Source of the DNA: Nephrocerus scutellatus
Taxonomy: Eukaryota > Arthropoda > Insecta > Diptera > Pipunculidae
Assembly: GCA_947095585.1 (NCBI GenBank)
Contig: OX352763.1
Span: forward strand, 60,483,016 to 60,547,015
Length of the DNA: 64,000 nt
Direction: 5' to 3'
The notes under the pieces are model-generated. The model worked only from the letters and a program-made list of their open reading frames with translations, had not been told where the DNA came from and did not search any database. A program made the position numbers and the translations under genes. Positions 1 through 10,551 of this stretch are shown piece after piece; positions within the stretch are counted from its first letter, which is position 1, and each line of letters starts with the position of its first letter.

Positions 1-396
1 CATTATCACATCACATTATATATAAATTATTTATAAGCGAATTTTAATGTTCTTAACCACTAACTGTGAAGTTGTTGCATATTGCATATTACTGCCCAAA
101 CACAGTAATGCAGCTTTTGGTTTCAACTCACATACACACATGATCATCAATCACATCACATACAACAGAATAAATAATTTATAAGCTGATTTAAATGTTC
201 ATAACAATTTATTGTGAGGTGGGTACATATTAAATATATCATATCACTGCACAAACATAGTAATGCAGTTGCGTCGATAGTAGTAGGAGAAGTAAGAGCT
301 GTTAAAAAATATGTGCGTGTAATTTTTACGCGCGGTTGGTGTGAAATTCTTTGACGTTGTGGCCAATATTACGATTAAATTAAAAGGCACGAGTCG
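1..396 (+). repeat. Core 0, 3' end only (cut by window edge)
   Basis: This stretch matches the last ~400 bases of the complete cores, for example 7047-7442. It contains the diverged tandem pair (two AGTAATGCAG-containing segments) and ends at GGCACGAGTCG, after which the degenerate edge monomer of the satellite starts. No coding potential is visible. The integrase part lies outside the window. Confidence 0.9.
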
Positions 397-2870
397 CTTG
401 AGAAATTGCTTAGTTCCCGAAATTCCAGACCATAATGATCATATTCCAGAATTCCCATAGGAAGAAGTCTTATAGTCGCATATTAGTCCTACATTCCGAG
501 TTTCATACGAATCCCTTGAGAAATGGCTTGGTTCCAAAAATCCCAGACCCTATTGGCCAGATCCCAGAATTTCCATAGGAACAAGTCTTATAGTCACATA
601 TTAGTCCTATATTCCGAGTTTCATTCGAATCCCTTGAGAAATGGCTTGGTTCCAAAAATCCCAGACCCTATTGGCCAGATCCCAGAATTTCCATAGGAAC
701 AAGTCTTATAGTCACATATTAGTCCTACATTCCGAGTTTCATACGAATCCCTTGAGAAATGGCTTGGTTCCAAAAATCCCAGACCCTATTGGCCAGATCC
801 AATAATTTCCATAGGAACAAGTCTTATAGTCACATATTAGTCCTACATTCCGAGTTTCATACGAATCCCTTGAGAAATGGCTTGGTTCCAAAAATCCCAG
901 ACCCCATTGGCCAGATCCCAGAATTTCCATAGGAACAAGTCTTATAGTCACATATTAGTCCTACATTCCGAGTTTCATACGAATCCCTTGAGAAATGGCT
1001 TGGTTCCAAAAATCCCAGACCCTATTGGCCAGATCCCAGAATTTCCATAGGAACAAGTCTTATAGACACATATTAGTCCTTCATTCCGAGTTTCATACGA
1101 ATCCCTTGAGAAATGGCTTGGTTCCAAAAATCCCAGACCCTATTGGCCAGATCCCAGAATTTCCATAGGAACAAGTCTTATAGTCACATATTAGTCCTAC
1201 ATTCCGAGTTTCATACGAATCCCTTGAGAAATAGCTTGGTTCCAAAAATCCCAGACCCTATTGGCCAGATCCCAGAATTTCCATAGGAACAAGTCTTATA
1301 GTCACATATTAGTCCTACATTCCGAGTTTCATACGAATCCCTTGAGAAATGGCTTGGTTCCAAAAATCCCAGACCCTATTGGCCAGATCCCAGAATTTCC
1401 ATAGGAACAAGTCTTATAGTCACATATTAGTCCTACATTCCGAGTTTCATACGAATCCCTTGAGAAATGGCTTGGTTCCAAAAATCCCAGACCCTATTGG
1501 CCAGATCCAATAATTTCCATAGGAACAAGTCTTATAGTCACATATTAGTCCTACATTCCGAGTTTCATACGAATCCCTTGAGAAATGGCTTGGTTCCAAA
1601 AATCCCAGACCCTATTGGCCAGATCCCAGAATTTCCATAGGAACAAGTCTTATAGACACATATTAGTCCTTCATTCCGAGTTTCATACGAATCCCTTCAG
1701 AAATGGCTTGGTTCCAAAAATCCCAGACCCTATTGGCCAGATCCCAGAATTTCCATAGGAACAAGTCTTATAGTCACATATTAGTCCTACATTCCGAGTT
1801 TCATACGAATCCCTTGAGAAATGGCTTGGTTCCAAAAATCCAAGACCCCATTGGCAAGATCCCAGAATTTCCATAGGAACAAGTCTTATAGTCACATATT
1901 AGTCCTACATTCCGAGTTTCATACGAATCACTTGAGAAATGGCTTCGTTCCAAAAATCCCAGACCCTATTGGCCAGATCCCAGAATTTCCATAGGAACAA
2001 GTCTTATAGACACATATTAGTCCTTCATTCCGAGTTTTATACGAATCCCTTGAGAAATGGCTTGGTTCAAAAAATCCCAGACCCTATTGGCCAGATCCCA
2101 GAATTTCCATAGGAACAAGTCTTATAGTCACATATTAGTCCTACATTCCGAGTTTCATATGAATCCCTTGAGAAATGGCTTGGTTCCAAAAATCCCAGAC
2201 CCCATTGGCCAGATCCCAGAATTTCGATAGGAACAAGTCTTATAGTCACATATTAGTCCTACATTCCCAGTTTCATACGAATCCCTTGAGAAATGGCTTG
2301 GTTCCAAAAATCCCAGACCCTATTGGCCAGATCCCAGAATTTCCATAGGAACAAGTCTTATAGTCACATATTAGTCCTACATTCCGAGTTTCATACGAAT
2401 CCCTTGAGAAATGGCTTGGTTCCAAAAATCCCAGATCCTATTGGCCAGATCCCAGAATTTCCATAGGAACAAGTCTTATAGTCAGATATTAGTCCTACAT
2501 TCCGAGTTTCATACGAATCCCTTGAGAAATGGCTTGGTTCCACAAATCCCAGAACCCTATTGGCCAGATCCCAGAATTTCCATAGGAACAAGTCTTATAG
2601 TCACATATTAGTCCTACATTCCGAGTTTCATGCGAATCTCTTGGGAAATGGCTTGGTTCCAAAAATCCCAGACCCTATTGGCCAGACCCCAGAATTTCCA
2701 TAGGAACAAGTCTTATAGTCACATATTAGTCCTACATTCCGAGTTTCATACGAATCCCTTGAGAAATGGCTTGGTTCCAAAAATCCCAGACCCTATTGGC
2801 CAGATCCAATAATTTCCATAGGAACAAGTCTTATAGTCACATATTAGTCCTACATTCCGAGTTTCATACG
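397..2870 (+). repeat. 118-bp satellite block 0 (~21 monomers)
   Basis: Tandem head-to-tail monomers of 118 bp: successive ATTCCGAGTTTCAT motifs at 493, 611 and onward are 118 bases apart. The first monomer is degenerate (GCTTAGTTCCCGAA, AATGATCATATTCC). The block ends inside a monomer at TTTCATACG before the TATGTCTCG junction. Several monomers have the AGATCCAATAATTT variant instead of AGATCCCAGAATTT. One monomer near 2630 is the ATGCGAATCTCTTGGG subtype that dominates beyond 33 kb. Short open frames on both strands are by-products of the repeat and are not called as genes. Confidence 0.97.
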
Positions 2871-2893
2871 TATGTCTCGTAACAGTGTCTCGC

Positions 2894-2947
2894 AACAGTG
2901 TGAGCACTTTTAACAGTGTGAGCACTCCAAACAGTGTGAGCACTTCT
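2894..2947 (+). repeat. 18-bp minisatellite, three copies
   Basis: Three head-to-tail 18-bp units of the form AACAGTGTGAGCACTNNN at 2894-2911, 2912-2929 and 2930-2947, followed by a broken fourth unit. The same triple is in core 4 (11753-11806) and, mutated, in core 11 (62759-62812). The other cores keep a single unit. Confidence 0.85.
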
Positions 2948-3010
2948 AACAGTGTATCACTTAACATTTGACTTTTTGAAAAAGCACCCCATATACCTTG
3001 TAGTCAGACG

Positions 3011-3725
3011 TTGTCACATCAAAAGGGAAACTTAACTGTAACGCAGACACCCTATGTAGAATCAAACACAATAACCCAAATACTTTTTACTCCATCGACA
3101 TTAACATAAATGACATCTCTACAACAGTTTTAGGTACAGGAGGTACAACAGTGCATTTTGCATACGAAAATTTAAATGACGGAATACCAATTTCAGAAAA
3201 ACCCTTAAATAAATTTAATCTTCAAATTATCTTATAAAAAGGAATGAATGAACACCTACAACAACCGATATTATTTTTAAAAACAAGCAACGCAAAACAA
3301 TACAACAACAAATTTTTACTGAAGAAAACATGACAGATATATTAAAACATAATCCAGCACCGAACAAACTCACAGCCATTTTTACTTATGACGAAACTTT
3401 CCGTATTGCACAATCAACTTATTCTTAACATTTTGCTCAAAATAAAATTTTTCGACTTATAAAATGCACAGACCTACTAAAGGACATACAATCATATGAC
3501 GAACAGGATCAGAAAATTAATGAATATCATGAGAATAATAACCACCGTGGAATAAACGAAACACTATAACACTTAAAAAGTAAATACTACTTTCCTTTTA
3601 TGAAAACAAAAATAACACAGACAATAAATAACTGCGAAAGATGTCAGCTTCTCAAATATGGCAGATTACCCCCAAAAAAAACCGAAAATCCTATAAAATT
3701 CAATAACGAACATGACATCAATTAA
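3011..3725 (+). pseudogene. Ty3/Gypsy pol remnant, integrase core deleted (core 1)
   Basis: The RNase H C-terminal signature G-K-x-N-x-x-A-D is present at the start, and the HHCC zinc-binding region remains near 3525-3650. The sequence then jumps from the segment after the A-rich run straight to the last codons of integrase, losing all three acidic catalytic residues. The in-frame stop in TATTCTTAACATT and a second stop (CTTATAAAAAGG) are present. It cannot encode a functional enzyme. The flanks of the deletion match core 4. Confidence 0.85.
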
Positions 3726-4571
3726 ATTAATACAAAGAAATATTATACCCGGAAATTAAAATTAAAATATTCCTTTTGTTATATTCGCATCCGATACTGA
3801 AGCATTCATTTATTCAGATCATTCTTGTCCACCGGTTGAATTGGACTGTGTCGCGTTGGTTTTCTAATAATTATAAATCATTAGATTTTGATAAGTTTAA
3901 ATTCGTTATCATAAGTTTTGATTAAATTCGTACTTAATTATAAATAAATTTTATAAATATATAAATTAATAATAAATATTAAATAAAAAAAAGAACAGGG
4001 TAGGCTGTGTCGAAGACACGGCCGTGGGTTTTGAGCGTGACAACGTCTGTCTGGGACGAAATAAAAGAAAACAAAGATCTTGTTGTCTGTGGGACATAAA
4101 CACGGACGGATATATAAAAAAAATGTCTATACTAAATACAAGTCCTACGACTGGCACCGTAGCTCATCACATACATCATTATCACATCACATTATATATA
4201 AATTATTTATAAGCGAATTTTAATGTTCTTAACCACTAACTGTGAAGTTGTTGCATATTGCATATTACTGCCCAAACACAGTAATGCAGCTTTTGGTTCA
4301 ACTCACATACACACATGATCATCAATCACATCACATACAACAGAATAAATAATTTATAAGCTGATTTAAATGTTCATAACAATTTATTGTGAGGTGGGTA
4401 CATATTAAATATATCATATCACTGCACAAACATAGTAATGCAGTTGCGTCGATAGTAGTAGGAGAAGTAAGAGCTGTTAAAAAATATGTGCGTGTAATTT
4501 TTACGCGCGGTTGGAGTGAAATTCTTTGACGTTGTGGCCAATATTACGATTAAATTTAAAGGCACGAGTCG

Positions 4572-5274
4572 CTTGAGAAATTGCTTAGTTCCCGAAATTC
4601 CAGACCATAATGATCATATTCCAGAATTCCCATAGGAAGAAGTCTTATAGTCGCATATTAGTCCTACATTCCGAGTTTCATACGAATCCCTTGAGAAATG
4701 GCTTGGTTCCACAAATCCCAGACCCTGTTGGCCAGATCCCAGAATTTCCATAGGAACAAGTCTTATAGTCACATATTAGTCCTAGATTCCGAGTTTCATA
4801 CGAATCCCTTGAGAAATGGCTTGGTTCCAAAAATCCCAGACCCTATTGGTCATATCCCAGAATTTCCATAGGAACAAGTCTTATAGTCACATATTAGTCC
4901 TACATTCCGAGTTTCATACGAATCCCTTGAGAAATGGCTTGGTTCCAAAAATCCCAGACCCTATTGGCCAGATCCCAGAATTTCCATAGGAACAAGTCTT
5001 ATAGTCACATATTAGTCCTATATTCCGAGTTTCATACGAATCCCTTGAGAAATGGCTTGGTTCCAAAAATCCCAGACCCTATTGGCCAGATTCCAGAATT
5101 TCCATAGGAACAAGTCTTATAGTCACATATTAGTCCTACATTCCGAGTTTCATACGAATCCCTTGAGAAATGGCTTGGTTCCAAAAATCCCAGACCCTAT
5201 TGGCCAGATCCAATAATTTCCATAGGAACAAGTCTTATAGTCACATATTAGTCCTACATTCCGAGTTTCATACG
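4572..5274 (+). repeat. 118-bp satellite block 1 (~6 monomers)
   Basis: Begins with the degenerate edge monomer and ends at TTTCATACG/TATGTCTCG as in block 0. From about 4687 the monomers match 19657 onward base for base wherever compared, including rare variants (CTAGATTCC, TTGGTCATATCCC). This marks the left end of a long duplicated segment. Confidence 0.96.
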
Positions 5275-5380
5275 TATGTCTCGTAACAGTGTCTCGCAAC
5301 AGTGTGAGCACTTCTAACAGTGTATCACTTAACATTTGACTTTTTGAAAAAGCACCCCATATACCTTGTAGTGAGACGTT

Positions 5381-6583
5381 GTCACGTCAAAAGGGAAACT
5401 TAACTGTAACGCAGACACCCTAAGAAGAATCAAACACAATAACCCAAATACTTTTTACCCCATCGACATTAACATAAATGACATTTCTACAACAGTTTTA
5501 GCTACAGTTTAGCTAACAGTGCATTCTGCATACGAAAATTTAAATGACGGAATACCAATTTCAGAAAAACCCTTAAATGAATTTAATCTTCAAATTATCT
5601 TACAAAAAGGAATGAATGAACACCTACAACAACCGAAATAATTTTGAAAAACAAGCAACGCAAAACAATACAACAACAAATTTTTACTGAAGAAAACATG
5701 ACAGGTATATTAAAACATAATCCAGCACCGAACAAACTCACAGCCCTTTTTACTAATGACGAAACTTTCCGTATTGTACAATCAACTTATTCTTAACATT
5801 TTGCTCAAAATAAAATTTTTCGACTTATAAAATGCGCAGACCTACTAAAGGACATACAATCAAATGACGAACAGGATCAGATATTAAATGAATATCATGA
5901 GAATAATAACCACCGTGGAATAAACGAAACACTATTACACTTAAAAAGTAAATACTACTTTCCTTTTATGAAAACGAAAATAACACAGACAATAAATAAC
6001 TGCGAAAGATGTCAGCTTCTCAAATATGGCAGATTACCCAAAAAAAAAACCCGAAAATCCTGTTAAACCCCTTGATATACTGCATATAGATGTTTACACT
6101 ATCAACCACACAACTATATTGACAATTATCGACAAATTCTCAAAATTCGCCTCAGCGTATACATTAACAGGAAGAAACAGTATCTCAATATTAAAATCAA
6201 TTCAACATTATATTAGCTTACATGGGTTATCTAATAAACTGATTTGCGATCTCGGTTCCGAATTTTCAAGTAATATATTTAAAGACTTTTGTAATCAATT
6301 CGACATAAATTTGCATTTCACTTCCTTTCAACAAACTTCCAGTAACGCCGCAGTAGAACGACTTCACTCGACTCCCACAGAAATCTATAGAATTATAACA
6401 GCAAAACGGAAAGAAAAAAATTTAGGCCTAGACCATGAAGAAATTATGACAGAAACAATTATAACATACAATAATGCAATTCATTCTTTAACAAAATTTA
6501 CCCCCTATGAGTTATTTTATGGGAGAACTCATAAATTCAATAAAAACATAAAATTCAATAACGAACATGACTACATCAATTAA
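5381..6583 (+). pseudogene. Ty3/Gypsy pol remnant: RNase H tail plus integrase (core 2)
   Basis: In the parent element this region would have inserted retroviral-type cDNA into the genome. It starts with the RNase H C-terminal signature KGKLNCNADTLRRI (K at 5390). An integrase zinc-binding domain follows, with H-x5-H and C-x2-C (NCERC) around 5900-6015. The catalytic core then shows D in LHIDVY, D in ICDLGSEF and E in AAVERLHS; D and E are separated by 35 residues (DD35E). It ends at HDYIN-stop. Breaks: stop TAA at 5794-5796, further stops upstream, and a ten-A run at ~6040 that puts the zinc domain and catalytic core in different frames. No gag, protease or main RT domain is present. Within Ty3/Gypsy I cannot place the clade firmly. 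Confidence 0.9.
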
Positions 6584-6791
6584 ATTAATACAAAGAAATA
6601 TTATACCCGGAAATTAAAATTAAAATATTCCTTTTGTCATATTCGCAGCCGATACTGAAGCATTCATTTATTCAGATCATTCTTGTCCACCGGTTGAATT
6701 GGACTGTGTCGCGTTGGTTTTCTAATAATTATAAATCATTAGATTTTGATAAGTTTAAATTCGTTACCATAAGTTTTGATTAAATTCGTAC

Positions 6792-6860
6792 TTAATTATA
6801 ATTAATAATAAATAAATTATATAAATATATAAATTAATAATAAATATTAAATAAAAAAAA
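6792..6860. other. AT-only tract, 69 bp
   Basis: Sixty-nine consecutive bases without G or C, made of TAATAAATA-like words and ending in an A run. A corresponding tract lies at the same place in every complete core, somewhat shorter in cores 1 and 4. It sits 10 bases before the conserved hairpin. Function unknown; such tracts can be easily unwound or attach to the nuclear matrix, but nothing here proves either. Confidence 0.85.
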
Positions 6861-6870
6861 GAGCAGGGTA

Positions 6871-6891
6871 GGCTGTGTCGAAGACACGGCC
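6871..6891 (+). other. Conserved hairpin next to the AT tract
   Basis: GGCTGTGTC and GACACGGCC form a 9-bp stem (one G-T wobble) around a GAA loop. The right arm overlaps the perfect palindrome CACGGCCGTG. The same 21 bases occur in all cores that include this region, for example at 4003-4023. It may be a remnant of an LTR/UTR structural element; this is inference. Confidence 0.7.
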
Positions 6892-7092
6892 GTGGGTTTT
6901 GAGCGTGAAAACGTCTGTCTGGGACGAAAGAAAAGAAAACAAAGAACTTGTTGTCTGTGGGACATAAACACGGACGGATATATTAAAAAAAATTTCTATA
7001 CTAAATACAAGTCCTACGACTGGCACCGTAGCTCATCACATACATCATCATCACATCACATTATATATAAATTATTTATAAGCGAATTTTAA
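6892..7092 (+). other. Recurrent 66-codon open frame without ATG (probably not a gene)
   Basis: The frame opens at GTG right after the hairpin. It would encode a basic, Cys/His-containing peptide (RKKRKQRTCC near residues 12-21, a His/Ser-rich stretch near 44-55). It recurs at 10001, 16000, 18514, 21862, 25209, 46766, 61017 and 63688, and is altered in cores 1 and 4. It contains no internal ATG and has no family I recognise. Its persistence is explained by recent amplification of the core, so I do not call a CDS. Confidence 0.4.
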
Positions 7093-7320
7093 TGTTCTTA
7101 ACCACTAACTGTGAAGTTGCTGCATATTGCATATTACTGCCCAAACACAGTAATGCAGCTTTTGGTTTCAACTCACATACACACATGATCATCAATCACA
7201 TCACATACAACAGAATAAATAATTTATAAGCTGATTTAAATGTTCATAACAATTTATTGTGAGGTGGGTACATATTAAATATATCATATCACTGCACAAA
7301 CATAGTAATGCAGATGCGTC
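7046..7320 (+). repeat. Diverged tandem pair, period ~145-155 bp
   Basis: Two similar segments follow each other. TCACATCACA occurs at 7051 and 7196. AAATTATTTATAAGC parallels AATAATTTATAAGC. CACAGTAATGCAG at 7146 parallels CATAGTAATGCAG at 7301. The copies differ by many substitutions and small indels, so the duplication is old. It is present in every core at the same place, just before the satellite. Confidence 0.75.
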
Positions 7321-7442
7321 GATAGTAGTAGGAGAAGTAAGAGCTGTTAAAAAAATATGTGCGTGTAATTTTTACGCGCGGTTGGAGTGAAATTCTTTGA
7401 CGTTGTGGTCAATATTACGATTAAATTAAAAGGCACGAGTCG

Positions 7443-8386
7443 CTTGAGAAATTGCTTAGTTCCCGAAATTCCAGACCATATCATCATATTCCAGAATTCC
7501 CATAGGAAGAAGTCTTATAGTCGCATATTAGTCCTACATTCCGAGTTTCATACGAATCCCTTGAGAAATGGCTTGGTTCCAAAAATCCCAGACCCTATTG
7601 GCCAGATCCCAGAATTTCCATAGGAACAAGTCTTATAGTCACATATTAGTCCTACATTCCGAGTTTCATACGAATCCCTTGAGAAATGGCTTGGTTCCAA
7701 AAATCCCAGACCCTCTTGGCCAGATCCCAGAATTTCCATAGGAACAAGTCTTATAGTCACATATTAGATATTAGTCCTACATTCCGAGTTTCATACGAAT
7801 CCCTTGAGAAATGGCTTGGTTCCAAAAATCCCAGACCCTATTGGCCAGATCCAATAATTTCCATAGGAACAAGTCTTATAGTCACATATTAGTCCTACAT
7901 TCCGAGTTTCATACGAATCCCTTGAGAAATGGCTTGGTTCAAAAATCCCAGACCCAATTGGCCAGATCCCAGAATATCCAAAGGAACAAGTCTTATAGTC
8001 ACATATTAGTCCTACATTCCGAGTTTCATACGAATCCCTTGAGAAATGGCTTGGTTCCAAAAATCCCAGACCCTATTGGCCAGATCCCAGAATTTCCATA
8101 GGAACAAGTCTTATAGTCACATATTAGTCCTATATTCCGAGTTTCATACGAATCCCTTGAGAAATGGCTTGGTTCCAAAAATCCCAGACCCTATTGGCCA
8201 GATCCCAGAATTTCCATAGGAACAAGTCTTATAGTCACATATTAGTCCTACATTCCGAGTTTCATACGAATCCCTTGAGAAATGGCTTGGTTCCAAAAAT
8301 CCCAGACCCTATTGGCCAGATCCAATAATTTCCATAGGAACAAGTCTTATAGTCACATATTAGTCCTACATTCCGAGTTTCATACG
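7443..8386 (+). repeat. 118-bp satellite block 2 (~8 monomers)
   Basis: Standard junctions at both ends. The third monomer carries a 7-bp internal duplication (ATTAGATATTAG at ~7765). The same marker appears at about 10873, 19384, 22735, 26085, 27145 and 29398, and helps trace copied segments. Confidence 0.96.
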
Positions 8387-10551
8387 TATGTCTCGTAACA
8401 GTGTCTCGCAACAGTGTGAGCACTTCTAACAGTGTATCACTTAACATTTGACTTTTTGAAAAAGCACCCCATATACCTTGTAGTGAGACGTTGTCACGTC
8501 AAAAGGGAAACTTAACTGTAACGCAGACACCCTAAGAAGAATCAAACACAATAACCCAAATACTTTTTACCCCATCGACATTAACATAAATGACATTTCT
8601 ACAACAGTTTTAGCTACAGTTTAGCTAGCAGTGCATTCTGCATACGAAAATTTAAATGACGGAATACCAATTTCAGAAAAACCCTTAAATGAATTTAATC
8701 TTCAAATTATCTTACAAAAAGGAATGAATGAACACCTACAACAACCGAAATAATTTTGAAAAACAAGCAACGCAAAACAATACAACAACAAATTTTTACT
8801 GAAGAAAACATGACAGATATATTAAAACATAATCCAGCACCGAACAAACTCACAGCCATTTTTACTAATGACGAAACTTTCCGTATTGTACAATCAACTT
8901 ATTCTTAACATTTTGTTCAAAATAAAATTTTTCGACTTATAAAATGCACAGACCTACTAAAGGACATACAATCAAATGACGAACAGGATCAGATTAAATG
9001 AATATCATGAGAATAATAACCACCGTGGAATAAACGAAACACTATTACACTTAAAAAGTAAATACTACTTTCCTTTTATGAAAACGAAAATAACACAGAC
9101 AATAAATAACTGCTAAAGATGTCAGCTTCTCAAATATGGCAGATTACCCAAAAAAAACTCCGAAAATCCTGTTAAACCCCTTGATATACTGCATATAGAT
9201 GTTTACACTATCAACCACACAACTATATTGACAATTATCGACAAATTCTCAAAATTCGCCTCAGCGTATACATTAACAGGAAGAAACAGTATCTCAATAT
9301 TAAAATCAATTCAACATTATATTAGCTTACATGGGTTACCTAATAAACTGATTTGCGATCTCGGTTCCGAATTTTCAAGTAATATATTTAAAGACTTTTG
9401 TAATCAATTCGACATAAATTTGCATTTCACTTCCTTTCAACAAACTTCCAGTAACGCCGCAGTAGAACGACTTCACTCGACTCTAACAGAAATCTATAGA
9501 ATTATAACAGCAAAACGGAAAGAAAAAAATTTAGGCCTAGACCATGAAGAAATTATGACAGAAACAATTATAACATACAATAATGCAATTCATTCTTTAA
9601 CAAAATTTACCCCCTATGAGTTATTTTATGGGAGAACTCATAAATTCAATAAAAACATAAAATTCAATAACGAACATGACTACATCAATTAAATTAATAC
9701 AAAGAAATATTATACCCGGAAATTAAAATTAAAATATTCCTTTTGTCATATTCGCAGCCGATACTGAAGCATTCATTTATTCAGATCATTCTTGTCCACC
9801 GGTTGAATTGGACTGTGTCGCGTTGGTTTTCTAATAATTATAAATCATTAGATTTTGATAAGTTTAAATTCGTTACCATAAGTTTTGATTAAATTCGTAC
9901 TTAATTATAATTAATAATAAATAAATTATATAAATATATAAATTAATAATAAATATTAAATAAAAAAAAGAGCAGGGTAGGCTGTGTCGAAGACACGGCC
10001 GTGGGTTTTGAGCGTGAAAACGTCTGTCTGGGACGAAAGAAAAGAAAACAAAGAACTTGTTGTCTGTGGGACATAAACACGGACGGATATATTAAAAAAA
10101 ATTTCTATACTAAATACAAGTCCTACGACTGGCACCGTAGCTCATCACATACATCATCATCACATCACATTATATATAAATTATTTATAAGCGAATTTTA
10201 ATGTTCTTAACCACTAACTGTGAAGTTGCTGCATATTGCATATTACTGCCCAAACACAGTAATGCAGCTTTTGGTTTCAACTCACATACACACATGATCA
10301 TCAATCACATCACATACAACAGAATAAATAATTTATAAGCTGATTTAAATGTTCATAACAATTTATTGTGAGGTGGGTACATATTAAATATATCATATCA
10401 CTGCACAAACATAGTAATGCAGATGCGTCGATAGTAGTAGGAGAAGTAAGAGCTGTTAAAAAAATATGTGCGTGTAATTTTTACGCGCGGTTGGAGTGAA
10501 ATTCTTTGACGTTGTGGTCAATATTACGATTAAATTAAAAGGCACGAGTCG
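8387..10551 (+). repeat. Core 3 (2165 bp)
   Basis: Same layout as core 2. It shares with core 6 a diagnostic nonsense mutation in the integrase zinc-binding domain, and its flanking satellite also matches that of core 6 with an offset of ~8513 bases. The segment from its 3' part into block 3 also matches core 2/block 2 at an offset of 3109. Confidence 0.9.
8491..9692 (+). pseudogene. Ty3/Gypsy RNase H tail plus integrase remnant (core 3)
   Basis: The same domains are recognisable as in the core 2 remnant. A stop TAA at 9114-9116 sits between the two cysteines of the zinc-binding motif (NC-stop-RC), in addition to the stop shared by other cores (TATTCTTAACATT). A 2-bp loss near 8990 (CAGATTAAATG versus CAGATATTAAATG) shifts the frame upstream of the HHCC motif. 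The catalytic core from about 9200 to 9692 is open and keeps the D, D and E residues, but no usable start precedes the first D. Confidence 0.88.

Larger units (their letters stand above)
2871..4571 (+). repeat. Core 1 (1701 bp, internally deleted)
   Basis: Non-satellite core between two satellite blocks. It has the same junctions as the other cores but is 486 bp shorter than core 4 (2187 bp), its closest relative. The missing part is most of the integrase, with the break at about 3692/3693. Cores 1 and 4 share several features: three copies of an 18-bp motif near the left end, CTATAACAC in place of CTATTACAC, and a shorter AT tract. The hairpin seen in all cores is at 4003-4023. Confidence 0.9.
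5275..7442 (+). repeat. Core 2 (2168 bp), reference core unit
   Basis: Order along the core: a junction segment with AACAGTG motifs (to ~5330), a short lead, a pol remnant (5381-6583), a ~210-bp non-coding stretch, an AT-only tract (6792-6860), a hairpin (6871-6891), a ~150-bp segment with a GTG-initiated open frame, a diverged tandem pair (~7046-7320), and the GGCACGAGTCG junction. The ~860 bp downstream of integrase has no coding domain I recognise. It could include LTR or UTR sequence of the parent element, but I cannot delimit an LTR because no second copy lies upstream of the pol remnant. Confidence 0.9.

Noticed and set aside
397..2870. Many 60-119-codon open frames in the satellite on both strands (also throughout 25.7-58 kb)
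   Set aside because: They repeat with the 118-bp period, drift through frames because 118 is not divisible by three, often begin at GTG or TTG, and resemble no family. They are chance frames in a satellite.
397..2870. CENP-B box in the monomer
   Set aside because: No match to the essential TTCG-N4-A-N2-CGGG pattern in the consensus.
6892..7092. Conserved 66-codon frame in each core as a small gene
   Set aside because: It opens at GTG and has no ATG. Conservation follows from recent copying of the core, and it is broken in cores 1 and 4.
6584..7442. LTR of the Gypsy element downstream of integrase
   Set aside because: A candidate region, but there is no second copy at the other end of pol and no recognisable TG...CA ends with a polypurine tract, so I could not delimit an LTR.
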